Program-made: the position numbers and the translations under genes
The notes under the pieces: generated by a model
Told to the model about the DNA's origin: nothing
The model's input: only the letters and a program-made list of their open reading frames with translations
The model's database searches: none
NCBI RefSeq assembly: GCF_022354825.1
Contig: NZ_CP031168.1
Span: forward strand, 5,023,501 to 5,087,500
DNA length: 64,000 nt
Source: Paenibacillus sp. H1-7
GTDB taxonomy: Bacteria > Bacillota > Bacilli > Paenibacillales > NBRC-103111
Direction: 5' to 3'
Shown: positions 1 through 8,089 of the stretch, piece after piece
How the letters are laid out: the number at the start of each line of letters is the position of its first letter
Position numbering within the stretch: the first letter of the stretch is position 1

Positions 1-936
1 AAACATGTCGAAGATATGCGGCAGCTCCTTCTGGGGAATACTGTCTCCATAATTGACTACTTGAATCACTACATCTTTTGCATCAGGATGGCATTGAATA
101 TCTATGAACTGGCCGTCTACTCCATAACGAATGGCATTCGTCAGAAGATTTTCAAATACGCGTGCCAGCAGTTCACCGTCACCCCAGACTATCATATGAG
201 GGGTCATATTCAATCTGGCCGTTAAATTATTTTTCTCCAGCACAGGGAATAATTCTTCGGTTAATTGGATGAGAAGCTCGTTAAGATCGATCGTCGTTGT
301 TTCCATGGTAAGTTTTCCGTAGTTCATACGGGTGATTTCGAACAGTTCGTCAATCAGCTTCTCCAGACGCTGGGCTTTGGTGAAAGCTATGCTTGTATAA
401 TGCTTCCTTTGGTCAATAGTCAGCTGATCGTCTTGAAGCATGAAATCCAAATAGCCTATAACAGATGTCAGCGGCGTTCGCAAATCATGAGCCAAATTCA
501 AAACCAGCTGCTCCTTGCTGTTTTCCGCAAAATCTCCTCTTTGTATAGCCTGCTGCAATTTTTGGCTTGCCAGATTAATGTCTCTCGCTATATCCCCAAA
601 TTCATCATTGGAATGTAGACTTATACGACTGTTAAAATCACCGTTCGCAAGCTGGTTAATCCCGTTGGATATGACATGAAAATAAGCCGCATAACGCTTG
701 GTGAACAGAAAGAACAGATAAAAGGAGACCGGGAAAAATATGATCAAAAAGAAATTCACATCCCCGATTTCTCGAATGAAAAAACGCAGTTTGGTAGATG
801 GATCCTCAAACTTCGTCGTATGATAATAGAGCTGCAGGATTTTAAAGAGGATATAGGTAAATACAGCGGATAAAGACATACTCAAGCCGAATAGTAAAAT
901 CATTTTAAACCGAAAGCTTCGGATTACGTTATCCAT
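1..936 (-). CDS. VanS-like sensor histidine kinase (C-terminus cut by window start)
   Basis: Membrane sensor kinase, partner of the response regulator just upstream. Reading the minus strand from the ATG at 934-936 gives two N-terminal membrane segments, a HAMP-like linker, then the phosphoacceptor H-box (LAHDLRTPLTSVIGY) and an N-box (ENLLTNAIRYG). The frame is still open at base 1, so the G-box region and roughly the last 50-60 residues lie outside. Its ATG overlaps the regulator's stop codon (ATGGATAA, 8 bases), which implies translational coupling. The H-box resembles VanS/DltS-type kinases. The stimulus cannot be read from the sequence. Confidence 0.9.
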   Translation of the reverse strand, partial: MDNVIRSFRFKMILLFGLSMSLSAVFTYILFKILQLYYHTTKFEDPSTKLRFFIREIGDVNFFLIIFFPVSFYLFFLFTKRYAAYFHVISNGINQLANGDFNSRISLHSNDEFGDIARDINLASQKLQQAIQRGDFAENSKEQLVLNLAHDLRTPLTSVIGYLDFMLQDDQLTIDQRKHYTSIAFTKAQRLEKLIDELFEITRMNYGKLTMETTTIDLNELLIQLTEELFPVLEKNNLTARLNMTPHMIVWGDGELLARVFENLLTNAIRYGVDGQFIDIQCHPDAKDVVIQVVNYGDSIPQKELPHIFDMF

Positions 937-1627
937 TGAACGAATACCCCACCCCCCAGACGGTTTTAATCAGTTTGTTCTTATGCATGTCTTCTCCAAG
1001 CTTTTTCCGCAAGGTTCGGATATGTACCATTACCGTATTGCTGCCTTCATAGTATGCCTCTCCCCACACATGCTCAAAGATATTTTCCGTGCTGTACACC
1101 TTCTTGGGATAGCTGGCAAGCAAAAATAAAATGTCGAACTCTTTCGGAGTTAATTCAACAGGCTTGCCGTATAAGAACACGGTTCGCTCTTCAGGATTGA
1201 TAATCAGCCCTCCAGCCTCCAAAGCAGGCTTACTCATCACTTGCATCGATTGATTGAACTGCATGGACCGTCTCAGCTGGGCGTTGACTCGTGCAACCAG
1301 CTCCATCGGATTGAACGGTTTGGTCACATAATCATCCGCTCCTCTCACCAGCCCTGCAATCTTATCGAGATCGGTAGCTTTAGCGCTTAAAAAAATGATA
1401 GGAAACGGATGTTTCTCTCGAATTTGCCTTGTTACTTCATAACCGTCCATTCTAGGCATCATAATATCTAAAATCGCCAAATCAATAGAGTGTGTATTAA
1501 CAACCGAGATTGCTTCCTGACCGTCAGCCGCTTTGATACACTGGTAGCCTTCTTTCTTCAAATGCAGCTCAATTAGGTCGGCAATCTCCGCCTCATCATC
1601 AGCTATTAGAATCGTAATAGACTTCAT
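929..1627 (-). CDS. VanR-like OmpR-family response regulator
   Basis: Two-domain DNA-binding response regulator. The receiver domain has the acidic pocket D10/D11, phosphoacceptor D54 in LAILDIMMP, and K103 in VTKPFNP. The C-terminal part (about 135-230) is an OmpR/PhoB winged helix ending YSFNG. The ribosome site GGAGG stands 8 bases before the ATG. It is transcribed ahead of, and overlaps, the sensor kinase gene. A VanZ-family gene follows a short gap upstream, but no vanH/A/X genes are present, so this is probably a cell-envelope stress system and not a glycopeptide-resistance operon. Confidence 0.93.
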   Translation of the reverse strand: MKSITILIADDEAEIADLIELHLKKEGYQCIKAADGQEAISVVNTHSIDLAILDIMMPRMDGYEVTRQIREKHPFPIIFLSAKATDLDKIAGLVRGADDYVTKPFNPMELVARVNAQLRRSMQFNQSMQVMSKPALEAGGLIINPEERTVFLYGKPVELTPKEFDILFLLASYPKKVYSTENIFEHVWGEAYYEGSNTVMVHIRTLRKKLGEDMHKNKLIKTVWGVGYSFNG

Positions 1628-1690
1628 ACACTCTACCTCCGTAATACGTAGTATTACATATATTAAATCGTTTATTCCTAGTGATTCCGG

Positions 1691-2215
1691 CTAAGATTCG
1701 CTTGGCTTGGTGAATGAATTTGGTACAGCTACCTTAAACTTAGCACATAATCGGAACGCAATCCAACCGATCAAGCCCCCGCAGGAATTTAGAATAAGAT
1801 CATCAACATCAAAAATTCCAATGGAAAATACGGTTTGCGCGCATTCCAAGCATAGACTTAAACCAAAAGAACACAGGAGCGCATCTACAAACGATAGCTT
1901 TCTTTTGTTTATAGATAATAGGCCAAGTAAAATACCGTAAGGGATGAAAATCACGATATTTCCTAACAGGTTATAGAGCAGATGGCTCGAAAATACGTGA
2001 AATGATTTGGATATTTCATGAAACGGAATCAGATTCCCTTCATTCAGCCGCGAGGCAATATAATGAGGGTTAGCCAAATTTCGTCTCAGCTGGCGATATA
2101 GAAATGGCACATCCATCGTGCCGAACTTAAATAATATCACTTTGAATAATCCGAACACATACAAGCCGAGCAGTGCTTGGATCACAATATCAAATAATAA
2201 TCTCTTCTGCTTCAT
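1691..2215 (-). CDS. VanZ family membrane protein
   Basis: 174-residue integral membrane protein with four to five hydrophobic segments. The conserved VanZ features are an N-terminal segment followed by a charged loop containing NLIPF, the segment NIVIFIPYGILLG, and ECAQ followed by the DVDDLILN motif. VanZ-family proteins alter susceptibility to lipoglycopeptides by an unknown mechanism. The start has GAGGATGAGGA just upstream. It is co-directional with the VanR/VanS-like pair 60 bases downstream, so co-transcription is likely. Confidence 0.88.
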   Translation of the reverse strand: MKQKRLLFDIVIQALLGLYVFGLFKVILFKFGTMDVPFLYRQLRRNLANPHYIASRLNEGNLIPFHEISKSFHVFSSHLLYNLLGNIVIFIPYGILLGLLSINKRKLSFVDALLCSFGLSLCLECAQTVFSIGIFDVDDLILNSCGGLIGWIAFRLCAKFKVAVPNSFTKPSES

Positions 2216-2359
2216 TCCTCATCCTCTACTTTCCTTAAGCTCAATCTCCAGTGAATGATAACCGAGACCACTTATTCACCCTATGTTAAGGATAACTATT
2301 TAAAAAGAAATGAGGCTAAATCTAAAATTTTCATTAAATTGATATTGTTCTGCCCGTTA

Positions 2360-2402
2360 GCACAAGACGGCTGCCGAATCCATCGCGGCAGCCGTGTCTT
2401 AG
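2360..2402 (-). terminator. Probable terminator after ilvD
   Basis: Hairpin with arms ACGGCTGCCG and CGGCAGCCGT around a short loop, directly downstream of the ilvD stop on the minus strand. There is no good T-run, so termination efficiency is uncertain. Confidence 0.5.
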
Positions 2403-2412
2403 GTTATTATTT

Positions 2413-4104
2413 TTATTCTGAGAGATCGGTCACTGCACCTTTAGATGCAGAGGATACGAGTCTTGCATATTTGACTAGCACACCCGAAGAAGCTTTGAGC
2501 GGTGGTTTCACCCATGCACGTGCCCGAGCAGCCAGCTCCTCTTCGGATGCGTTAAACATAATCTGCTGGGTTTCACTGTCGATGGTTATTATGTCCCCGC
2601 TCCTTAGCAGCGCGATTGGACCGCCTACCTGTGCCTCGGGTGATACATGGCCGACTACGAATCCATGCGAGCCTCCAGAGAACCTGCCATCCGTAATAAG
2701 GGCGACTTCCCCGCCAAGCCCCTTACCTACAATCAGCGCAGTAACAGATAGCATCTCCGGCATACCCGGTCCGCCCTTTGGGCCACAGTAGCGAATAACC
2801 AGTACATCGCCTTTATGGATTTCATTTCTCAAAATGGCTTCGGTTGCGTCCTCTTCGCTGTCATATACCTTGGCCGGTCCGACAAAGCGCTGCTTCTTCA
2901 TACCTGACATTTTGGCAACGGCGCCTTCAGGTGCAAGGTTACCTCTCAGTACAACCAAGGGTCCATTCGGCTTTAGCGGCTGATTCAATGGACGAATAAT
3001 CTCTTGATCGTCCTGCAGCGGAGCTGCTTCGGCTAGATTCTCCGCCAAGGTTTTCCCTGTGACCGTCAGACAATCACCATGAAGAAGCCCCTCAGCGAGT
3101 AATAGCTTCATTACACCCGGAACACCGCCAATTTCGTTCAAATCCTGCATGACATGCCGGCCGCTTGGCTTCAGATCCGCCAAATGAGGAACACGCAGAC
3201 GGATCCGCTCAAAATCGTCCAATGTTAAATCGACCTCTACCGAATGGGCAATGGCGAGCAAATGCAGGAATGCGTTTGTTGAACCACCCAAAGCCATAAC
3301 AACCGTAATCGCATTTTCGAACGCTTTTTTCGTCATAATGTCTTTGGGATAGATCTCCTGTTCGAGCAACGATATAACTTGCTTGCCTGCTGCAGCACAT
3401 TCGGCTCCTTTATCAGGTGAAATGGCTGGGGTTGATGAGGAGCCGGGCAGGCTCATCCCCATTGCTTCCGCCGCAGCAGCCATTGTATTTGCGGTATACA
3501 TGCCGCCGCAGGAGCCTGGGCCCGGGCAAGCGCTGCATTCTACCTTATAGAGCTGTTCATCCGTAATTTTACCTTCATGATATTGACCGACTGCTTCGAA
3601 AGCCGAAACGATATCGACGTTTTTACCGTCAAGTTTCCCAGGCTGTATCGTGCCTCCGTACACATAAACGGAAGGAATATTCAGCCTCCCGATAGCCATC
3701 AGACAGGCAGGCGTGTTTTTGTCACATCCGCCTATCGCCACAAGACCGTCAAAGCGCTCGGCCCCTGCAACAATCTCAATAGAATCCGCAATGGCTTCCC
3801 TGCTTGGCAGCGAGAACAGCATTCCGTCATGCCCCATCGAGATGCCGTCTGAGACGGTAATCGTATTAAAAATTAATGGAGCGCCACTGTGGTCACGGAC
3901 GCCTTGCTTGGCTTGAACAGCCAAATCATTGATGTGCATATTGCACGGGGTTACCTCACTCCAAGTGCTGGCTACGCCAATCATCGGCTTTTTGAAATCT
4001 TCATCTGTAAAACCAACAGCGCGCAGCATCGCTCTGTTCGGTACCCGATTCACACCTTCACTTATTACTTTGCTGCGAATACGGAGATCTTTTCCGTTCG
4101 ACAT
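2413..4104 (-). CDS. ilvD: Dihydroxy-acid dehydratase
   Basis: Catalyses dehydration of 2,3-dihydroxy-isovalerate and -methylvalerate to the 2-keto acids of valine and isoleucine synthesis. The 563-residue length is normal for the family. Three cysteine sites fit the family Fe-S cluster: C54 (VTPCNMH), C127 (GGCDKNTPAC) and the Cys-rich ECSACPGPGSCGGM segment near 200. The C-terminal RFSGGSHG motif near 475-485 is present. A GntR/FCD regulator gene lies 20 bases upstream in the same direction. The other ilv/leu genes are not in the window, so this may be a secondary or substrate-induced copy. Confidence 0.96.
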   Translation of the reverse strand: MSNGKDLRIRSKVISEGVNRVPNRAMLRAVGFTDEDFKKPMIGVASTWSEVTPCNMHINDLAVQAKQGVRDHSGAPLIFNTITVSDGISMGHDGMLFSLPSREAIADSIEIVAGAERFDGLVAIGGCDKNTPACLMAIGRLNIPSVYVYGGTIQPGKLDGKNVDIVSAFEAVGQYHEGKITDEQLYKVECSACPGPGSCGGMYTANTMAAAAEAMGMSLPGSSSTPAISPDKGAECAAAGKQVISLLEQEIYPKDIMTKKAFENAITVVMALGGSTNAFLHLLAIAHSVEVDLTLDDFERIRLRVPHLADLKPSGRHVMQDLNEIGGVPGVMKLLLAEGLLHGDCLTVTGKTLAENLAEAAPLQDDQEIIRPLNQPLKPNGPLVVLRGNLAPEGAVAKMSGMKKQRFVGPAKVYDSEEDATEAILRNEIHKGDVLVIRYCGPKGGPGMPEMLSVTALIVGKGLGGEVALITDGRFSGGSHGFVVGHVSPEAQVGGPIALLRSGDIITIDSETQQIMFNASEEELAARARAWVKPPLKASSGVLVKYARLVSSASKGAVTDLSE

Positions 4105-4124
4105 TGTACATCTCTCCAGTCTCT

Positions 4125-4790
4125 TTAGAGTAATCCGTGCAGCTCCTGCATCGGACGGATGAAATTCTGCTTCATCATAGCCTGAGCGTTATCACTATCA
4201 TTCTTCTCAAAAGCTGAAATGATTGATGCATGCTCATCGACTGAAGCCTGTGTCGCAGCCATCGGCTGCTTTAAGAACACATATTTAAAACGCCGGATAT
4301 GAATTTGAAGCGAAGCGCTGAATGAAGCGATGTAAGGATTGTCCGACAGCTCTACAATGAGGTTATGGAACTGCTCATCTGCCTCCATGGCTTGATAAGC
4401 TTGACCGCTCTTAATGGAATTTGCAAAATCCAGATTAATCGCTCGGAGCTGTTCGATTTGCTCCGGAACAATAGACTTGGCGGTGATTTCGGCTGCTAAA
4501 GCCTGAAGGGCTGCCATCGTTGAATACATCTTGAAGATGTCGTCCTTCTCAATTTCTGTTACTTTGGTTTCTTTTCCAGGATGCGTGGTAACAAGCCCTT
4601 GTACTTCGAGCAGCTGAAAAGCTTCCCGAATCGGTGTGCGGCTTACGCCAAGCGATTCCGCCAATTCGGCGTCGATCAGTTTTTCCCCGGGTTGCAGCGT
4701 TCCATCGATTATCCATCTCTGAATTTGCGAGAAGGCCCTTTCTTTGGCGGACATCCGTGCTGGCGAGACAAAATTGGTAGGTACTGGCAT
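4125..4790 (-). CDS. GntR family transcriptional regulator (FCD domain)
   Basis: One-component regulator. It has an N-terminal winged helix (about residues 15-75, including LAESLGVSRTPIREAFQLLE) and an all-helical FCD ligand domain (about 90-215) with the metal/ligand-type His residues. I place the start at the ATG at 4788-4790 because TTGAGG lies 9 bases before it. A longer frame to 4811 exists but has no ribosome site. It precedes ilvD on the same strand with a 20-base gap. The near-perfect palindrome at 4821-4838 suggests autoregulation and control of ilvD. Confidence 0.9.
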   Translation of the reverse strand: MPVPTNFVSPARMSAKERAFSQIQRWIIDGTLQPGEKLIDAELAESLGVSRTPIREAFQLLEVQGLVTTHPGKETKVTEIEKDDIFKMYSTMAALQALAAEITAKSIVPEQIEQLRAINLDFANSIKSGQAYQAMEADEQFHNLIVELSDNPYIASFSASLQIHIRRFKYVFLKQPMAATQASVDEHASIISAFEKNDSDNAQAMMKQNFIRPMQELHGLL

Positions 4791-4820
4791 GGTTATCATC
4801 CTCAATTCCATGTTTACTTA

Positions 4821-4838
4821 TATGCAATATATCGCATA
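4821..4838. promoter_or_regulatory. Palindromic operator upstream of gntR-ilvD
   Basis: TATGCAATATATCGCATA is an 18-base inverted repeat with one mismatched pair (TATGC...GCATA arms). It sits 30 bases before the regulator start. Position and symmetry fit a binding site for the adjacent FCD-type GntR protein. Confidence 0.55.
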
Positions 4839-4881
4839 CATATATTAATTGCAAGAGGTTTTATTGGAGACTGCTTCTGAG

Positions 4882-5092
4882 CAAAAAAATAAAGCCCCAT
4901 CACATAGGTGGCTTGATTGGCGCTGCCTAATTCGAACCTCACTAACTGAGACGGATCTAGTACACCTGCTATCGGGTGAAACGGTTATTCCACATATTCG
5001 AGGCGTAATTTACTAATTAGACCACCACACAGTAATGAAAGCCACCGCGTTAACACGCGATGGCTTGTTAATAATACCTAACCCGTTCCTGA
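4882..5092. other. Gene-free stretch with two hairpins
   Basis: Minus-strand hairpin 5041-5064 (GCCATCGCGT / ACGCGGTGGC) and a second one at 4885-4915 (AGCCACC / GGGGCT) followed by a T-rich tail. Both are oriented to terminate transcription from the phosphoesterase side. No convincing gene was seen between them. Confidence 0.4.
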
Positions 5093-5194
5093 CTATGAAC
5101 ACTCGTCGATCAACCGCTCTAAAAACTCCGAAAACATCGAAGATTCTACCATGATTTTTTTAATCCCGATATCAACGTGCTGTCGTACCTGCTT
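5093..5194 (-). other. In-frame coding-like tail after the phosphoesterase stop
   Basis: Directly after the TAA of the phosphoesterase gene the same frame stays open for 33 codons (KQVRQHVDIGIKKIMVESS, then MFSEFLERLIDECS) to a TAG. The composition is protein-like. It could be a lost C-terminal extension or a remnant of another gene. I do not recognise a family. Confidence 0.25.
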
Positions 5195-6124
5195 TTAATA
5201 TAGCAGCTTCCGATCCGATATGCGTGCCGTGACCACATGACCGCCGGCATGATTGCGATGTCCGCATGCAACAGGATCCGGTCCGACATAGCCCGATTCT
5301 CTGCCCTCAATGCTGATCTTTCCCGGTTCCAGCGTTACGATAGCGTATAATGCGTCTTCATATGGCGCTGTATTGGCCAGCAATGGGTAAGCTTTCATGA
5401 CTTCGTCTGAATAACGGGTAGCCGCATAGTCTTTGCCCATATAGAAGTAGGACATGCTGTTAATATGAATGAAGTAAATATCGTCAATCACCTTGACCCC
5501 GTCCAGATGATTATGACCGTTCAGACACGCAATCACTTTGCGGAACCCTGCCTGCTCATTCGCTTCTCGTAAAATCGCCCGCAGCTTATCGCTGTTTTTG
5601 ATGCCATAGTTGAAATCGTTGTAGGGCGATTCCAGATTTTGATGACTGAACAGAATCGTCGTCTTGTTCGTTGCGGCCAAATCTTCCCGAAGCCATTCGA
5701 GCTGTTCTTCCGTCAAGTTGCTTATCGCATCGGGGTGCTTGTGATAGTTGCCATGCTCGTAATCGACGCAGCTTCCCTCCAGCAGCAAGTAGTTCGCATC
5801 CAGCACGACGAAATGGTAATCTCCACTGTCGAATGAATAGTAATTGCGCTCCATGCCTAAATATTCCATGATCGTCTTCTTGTCGCACTTGTCCATATCA
5901 TGGTTGCCCAGCACATGGTATTTCGGGCCGGTGAACCGTTCCCATTGGGCGACAAACGGTTTATTTTGCGGGTAAGGGAAACAGAAATCTCCAAGCTGAA
6001 TAATAAAATCGACGTTCTCTTCGTTCATTCGATCAATGAATTGCTGCAGCCGCTCTTCGGCCCGGTACATGAAATCTTGATGAATATCGGCCATAACGCC
6101 GAATTTGATCTTGTCGTTGCCCAT
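5195..6124 (-). CDS. Calcineurin-like metallophosphoesterase
   Basis: Cytosolic phosphoesterase of the class III cyclic-nucleotide phosphodiesterase / 3'-5' exonuclease type fold. The metal-site motifs are in order: DIH (D13, H15), GDFCFP (D46), GNHD (73-76), FSHQNL near 165 and NGHNHLDG near 205. The start has AAAAGGAG 10 bases upstream. It follows the truncated sugar permease by 23 bases on the same strand, so it was probably the last gene of a sugar-uptake operon. The substrate is not known. Confidence 0.88.
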   Translation of the reverse strand: MGNDKIKFGVMADIHQDFMYRAEERLQQFIDRMNEENVDFIIQLGDFCFPYPQNKPFVAQWERFTGPKYHVLGNHDMDKCDKKTIMEYLGMERNYYSFDSGDYHFVVLDANYLLLEGSCVDYEHGNYHKHPDAISNLTEEQLEWLREDLAATNKTTILFSHQNLESPYNDFNYGIKNSDKLRAILREANEQAGFRKVIACLNGHNHLDGVKVIDDIYFIHINSMSYFYMGKDYAATRYSDEVMKAYPLLANTAPYEDALYAIVTLEPGKISIEGRESGYVGPDPVACGHRNHAGGHVVTARISDRKLLY

Positions 6125-6147
6125 AGGAATCGACTCCTTTTCTACTT

Positions 6148-6789
6148 TTACTCCTTCACTGAGCCGAGCACAATCCCGTGAATGAAATACCGCTGCAGGA
6201 ACGGATAAATCATCAAGATCGGAATCATGCTGACCATCACCTTGGCGGCGTTCAGTCCTTGGTCGGACGTTTGCATAAGCGTCTTCAGCATCTCCGGATC
6301 CATATTGTCTATTTGCGCCGGCTGCAGCAAGAAGGTGTTGATATAGGTTTGCAGCGGCATGTTAGCAGGCGTATGGATTAACACCAATCCATCGAAAAAA
6401 GCGTTCCAATGCCCTACTACGCTAAGCAGCGTTACTGTAGCAATAGCTGGAAGGCCGAGCGGAAGATATAGGCGGAACAGCGTGTTCCACGGTCCCGCGC
6501 CGTCCATCATGGCAGCTTCGTCCAGCTCCTTCGGCAAGTTGCGGTAAAAATTCATCAGTAATATGACGTTGAATATCGGCACCGCACCGGGGAGAACGAG
6601 CGCCCAGATCGTATCGATCAAGCCGACAGAACGGATCGTAAGATACCACGGGATCAAGCCTCCGCTGAAAAGCATGGCGATCACAAGGCACCACATATAT
6701 ACGTTGCGTCCCTTAAATCTCCGCGGTGTCCTAGATAATGGAAAAGCCATCAATACTGTCATAATAAACTGGATTGTTCCGCCTAGCAA
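6148..6789 (-). pseudogene. Truncated carbohydrate ABC transporter permease (MalG/CUT1 type)
   Basis: Carries the C-terminal two thirds of a CUT1 permease, including the cytoplasmic EAA loop (PKELDEAAMMDGAGPWNTLFRLYLP) that contacts the ATPase, and ends HGIVLGSVKE as family members do. Relatives are about 290 residues. Here about 80-100 N-terminal residues, with the first membrane segments, are missing, and the frame runs out into unrelated sequence at about 6790. Only a TTG is available as a start. No partner permease or binding protein is adjacent. I infer a deletion remnant. Confidence 0.8.
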
Positions 6790-6790
6790 G

Positions 6791-6846
6791 ACGCGTTTTA
6801 TGTTTGAAGGCTTACGTGAAGCGGGAATTCGCCTGCCGCAGCAGAT
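6791..6846 (+). pseudogene. Possible LacI-family regulator scrap
   Basis: The plus strand reads TRFMFEGLREAGIRLPQQI, which resembles the LacI-family ligand domain (typically ALREAGIRVPEDI). Only about 18 codons remain, trapped between the truncated permease and the truncated MFS gene. The fragment is very short, so the assignment is tentative. Confidence 0.35.
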
Positions 6847-6854
6847 CGGTCCTC

Positions 6855-7250
6855 TTATGCGCCGGAAAACATGGCAAGGATCTGTGTTCTCATCCTATCG
6901 GGATAACCTAGAGTAATGCTGTAATATACGCAAGTAATGATGGCACCTGCACCAAGCCCCTGAAACACCCTCCCTGCGATTAACACTATCATATTCAGTG
7001 AAGCAGCCGCGATAACAATACCGATCACGAAACAAAGTATGGAAGCAATAAATGCTACAAAAACACCATTTTTGTTGATCCGCTGCCCCATAATCATAGT
7101 TCCTACGATTTGCGCCAGAAGAAACGCGCTGAATATCCAGCCGTACAAGTGAAGGCCATCTAATTGTTGGGCAAGACTCGGAGCGATCGTAGTGATCGCC
7201 AATCCTTCAAACGCCACAGTAGTGACGGCAAGTATGATTCCAATAGTCAA
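6855..7250 (-). pseudogene. Truncated MFS drug transporter (N-terminal four helices)
   Basis: The first 131 residues of a DHA-type major facilitator match the expected N-terminal helices (FEGLAITTIAPSLAQQL, LAQIVGTMIMGQRINKNG, the GRVFQGLGAGA motif). The frame stops right after helix 4 (AMFSGA), where unrelated sequence begins; a full protein has 400-500 residues. Upstream the same frame reads SVGIFDSNYRALTIG, apparently the native N-terminus, but without ATG, GTG or TTG before it. Both ends are therefore damaged. It lies downstream of, and co-directional with, a MarR regulator that probably once controlled it. Confidence 0.8.
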
Positions 7251-7339
7251 TGCTCTGTAATTGGAGTCAAAGATCCCGACACTTTTTTGAGTTGTTTCCT
7301 ATAGTATAATCTCTTTTATTATTGAATAATAGTCCTAAC

Positions 7340-7356
7340 TATAATGGTCGCGACAA
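7340..7356. promoter_or_regulatory. Candidate MarR operator (MFS side)
   Basis: TATAATGGTCGCGACAA contains the perfect palindrome GTCGCGAC. In reverse orientation it matches 15 of 17 bases of the site at 7974-7990 ahead of the MarR gene, suggesting both bind the MarR protein. Confidence 0.5.
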
Positions 7357-7461
7357 GTATATGACCTGCCTTTAATAAATTAATTGGAGTTAGTCTTAGC
7401 TACATTCTCCATAGGCAAATAAAGTTGTCTCGTCTATAATAGTGCAGCAAGTATATGACCT
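7354..7461. repeat. Direct repeat CAAGTATATGACCT
   Basis: Identical 14-base copies at 7354-7367 and 7448-7461, each preceded by CTATAAT(G/A)GT. The similarity extends over about 30 bases. Read on the minus strand each copy carries (A)GGAGG/GCAGG-TCATATACTTG, so this is a duplicated leader or operator region of the decayed MFS gene. Nothing else is seen between 7262 and 7514. Confidence 0.55.
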
Positions 7462-7514
7462 CCTTAACTTAATGATACCTAAGTAATCAAATGATGGCCG
7501 AACTTCACTGCTGA

Positions 7515-7940
7515 TTATAAATCATTGACATTGTTATACATTACGTTCAGTACCCTTCGGAATGTATCAACTTCCTCTTCGGTTAAATTTTTAATGGTGT
7601 TCTTGTAAGCTTCGATGGAAGGAGCAAGAATTTGATCTTTCATATCACGGCCTTCAGGAGTCAAATAGACGCGCAAAGACCTTCGATCCGTTTCATGGGT
7701 CTCACGATAAATAAATCTCTTCTTCTCCAGCTTGAACAGCATTCGCGCAACGTTCGTCTGGTCCTTGTGCAGCCTTTCTGCAAGCTCCTTCTGGGTAATC
7801 CCTTCCTTTTCCCACAAAACTACGAGTATTTCCCACTGTTCTACAGTAATATTAAACGGATTGACCACTTTTTGATAATAGTTGTTAAGCCTTAGAGCTG
7901 CCCGCTGTACATTAACACCGATATATTTTTCTAATTCCAT
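7515..7940 (-). CDS. MarR family transcriptional regulator
   Basis: Winged-helix repressor of about 141 residues. The DNA-binding part is near 45-95 (ITQKELAERLHKDQTNVARMLFKLEKKRFI, then the wing with TDRRSLRVYLT). I prefer the ATG at 7938-7940 because GTGGGGAT precedes it. A GTG four codons upstream has no ribosome site. It is upstream of the truncated MFS gene on the same strand, and matching operator-like sequences lie before both. MarR proteins of this arrangement usually repress an efflux pump until a small molecule binds. Confidence 0.9.
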   Translation of the reverse strand: MELEKYIGVNVQRAALRLNNYYQKVVNPFNITVEQWEILVVLWEKEGITQKELAERLHKDQTNVARMLFKLEKKRFIYRETHETDRRSLRVYLTPEGRDMKDQILAPSIEAYKNTIKNLTEEEVDTFRRVLNVMYNNVNDL

Positions 7941-7973
7941 GGTTATCCCCACTTTTAGTTGACATGAATATAG

Positions 7974-7990
7974 TTGTTACGACCATTATA
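7974..7990. promoter_or_regulatory. Candidate MarR operator (autoregulatory)
   Basis: TTGTTACGACCATTATA, about 35 bases upstream of the MarR start. It is the inverted near-copy (15/17) of the site at 7340-7356. Confidence 0.5.
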
Positions 7991-8035
7991 ATCACACCGC
8001 TTTTCCAGAGTCAACTCCCCTAAATCTATTGAGGT

Positions 8036-8074
8036 ATATAAAAATCCCCGTGGCACATAAGTACCCGGGGATCC
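8036..8074 (-). terminator. Rho-independent terminator of the oxidoreductase gene
   Basis: On the minus strand ATCCCCGGG...CCACGGGGAT forms a hairpin followed by TTTTTAT, right after the stop of the gene ending at 8090. Confidence 0.8.
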
Positions 8075-8089
8075 ATTAGTGATGACTAA

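Noticed and set aside
1..2215. VanR/VanS/VanZ-like genes as a glycopeptide-resistance operon
   Set aside because: No vanH, ligase, vanX or vanY gene is present; VanRS-like pairs and VanZ proteins are common in Bacillota without resistance.
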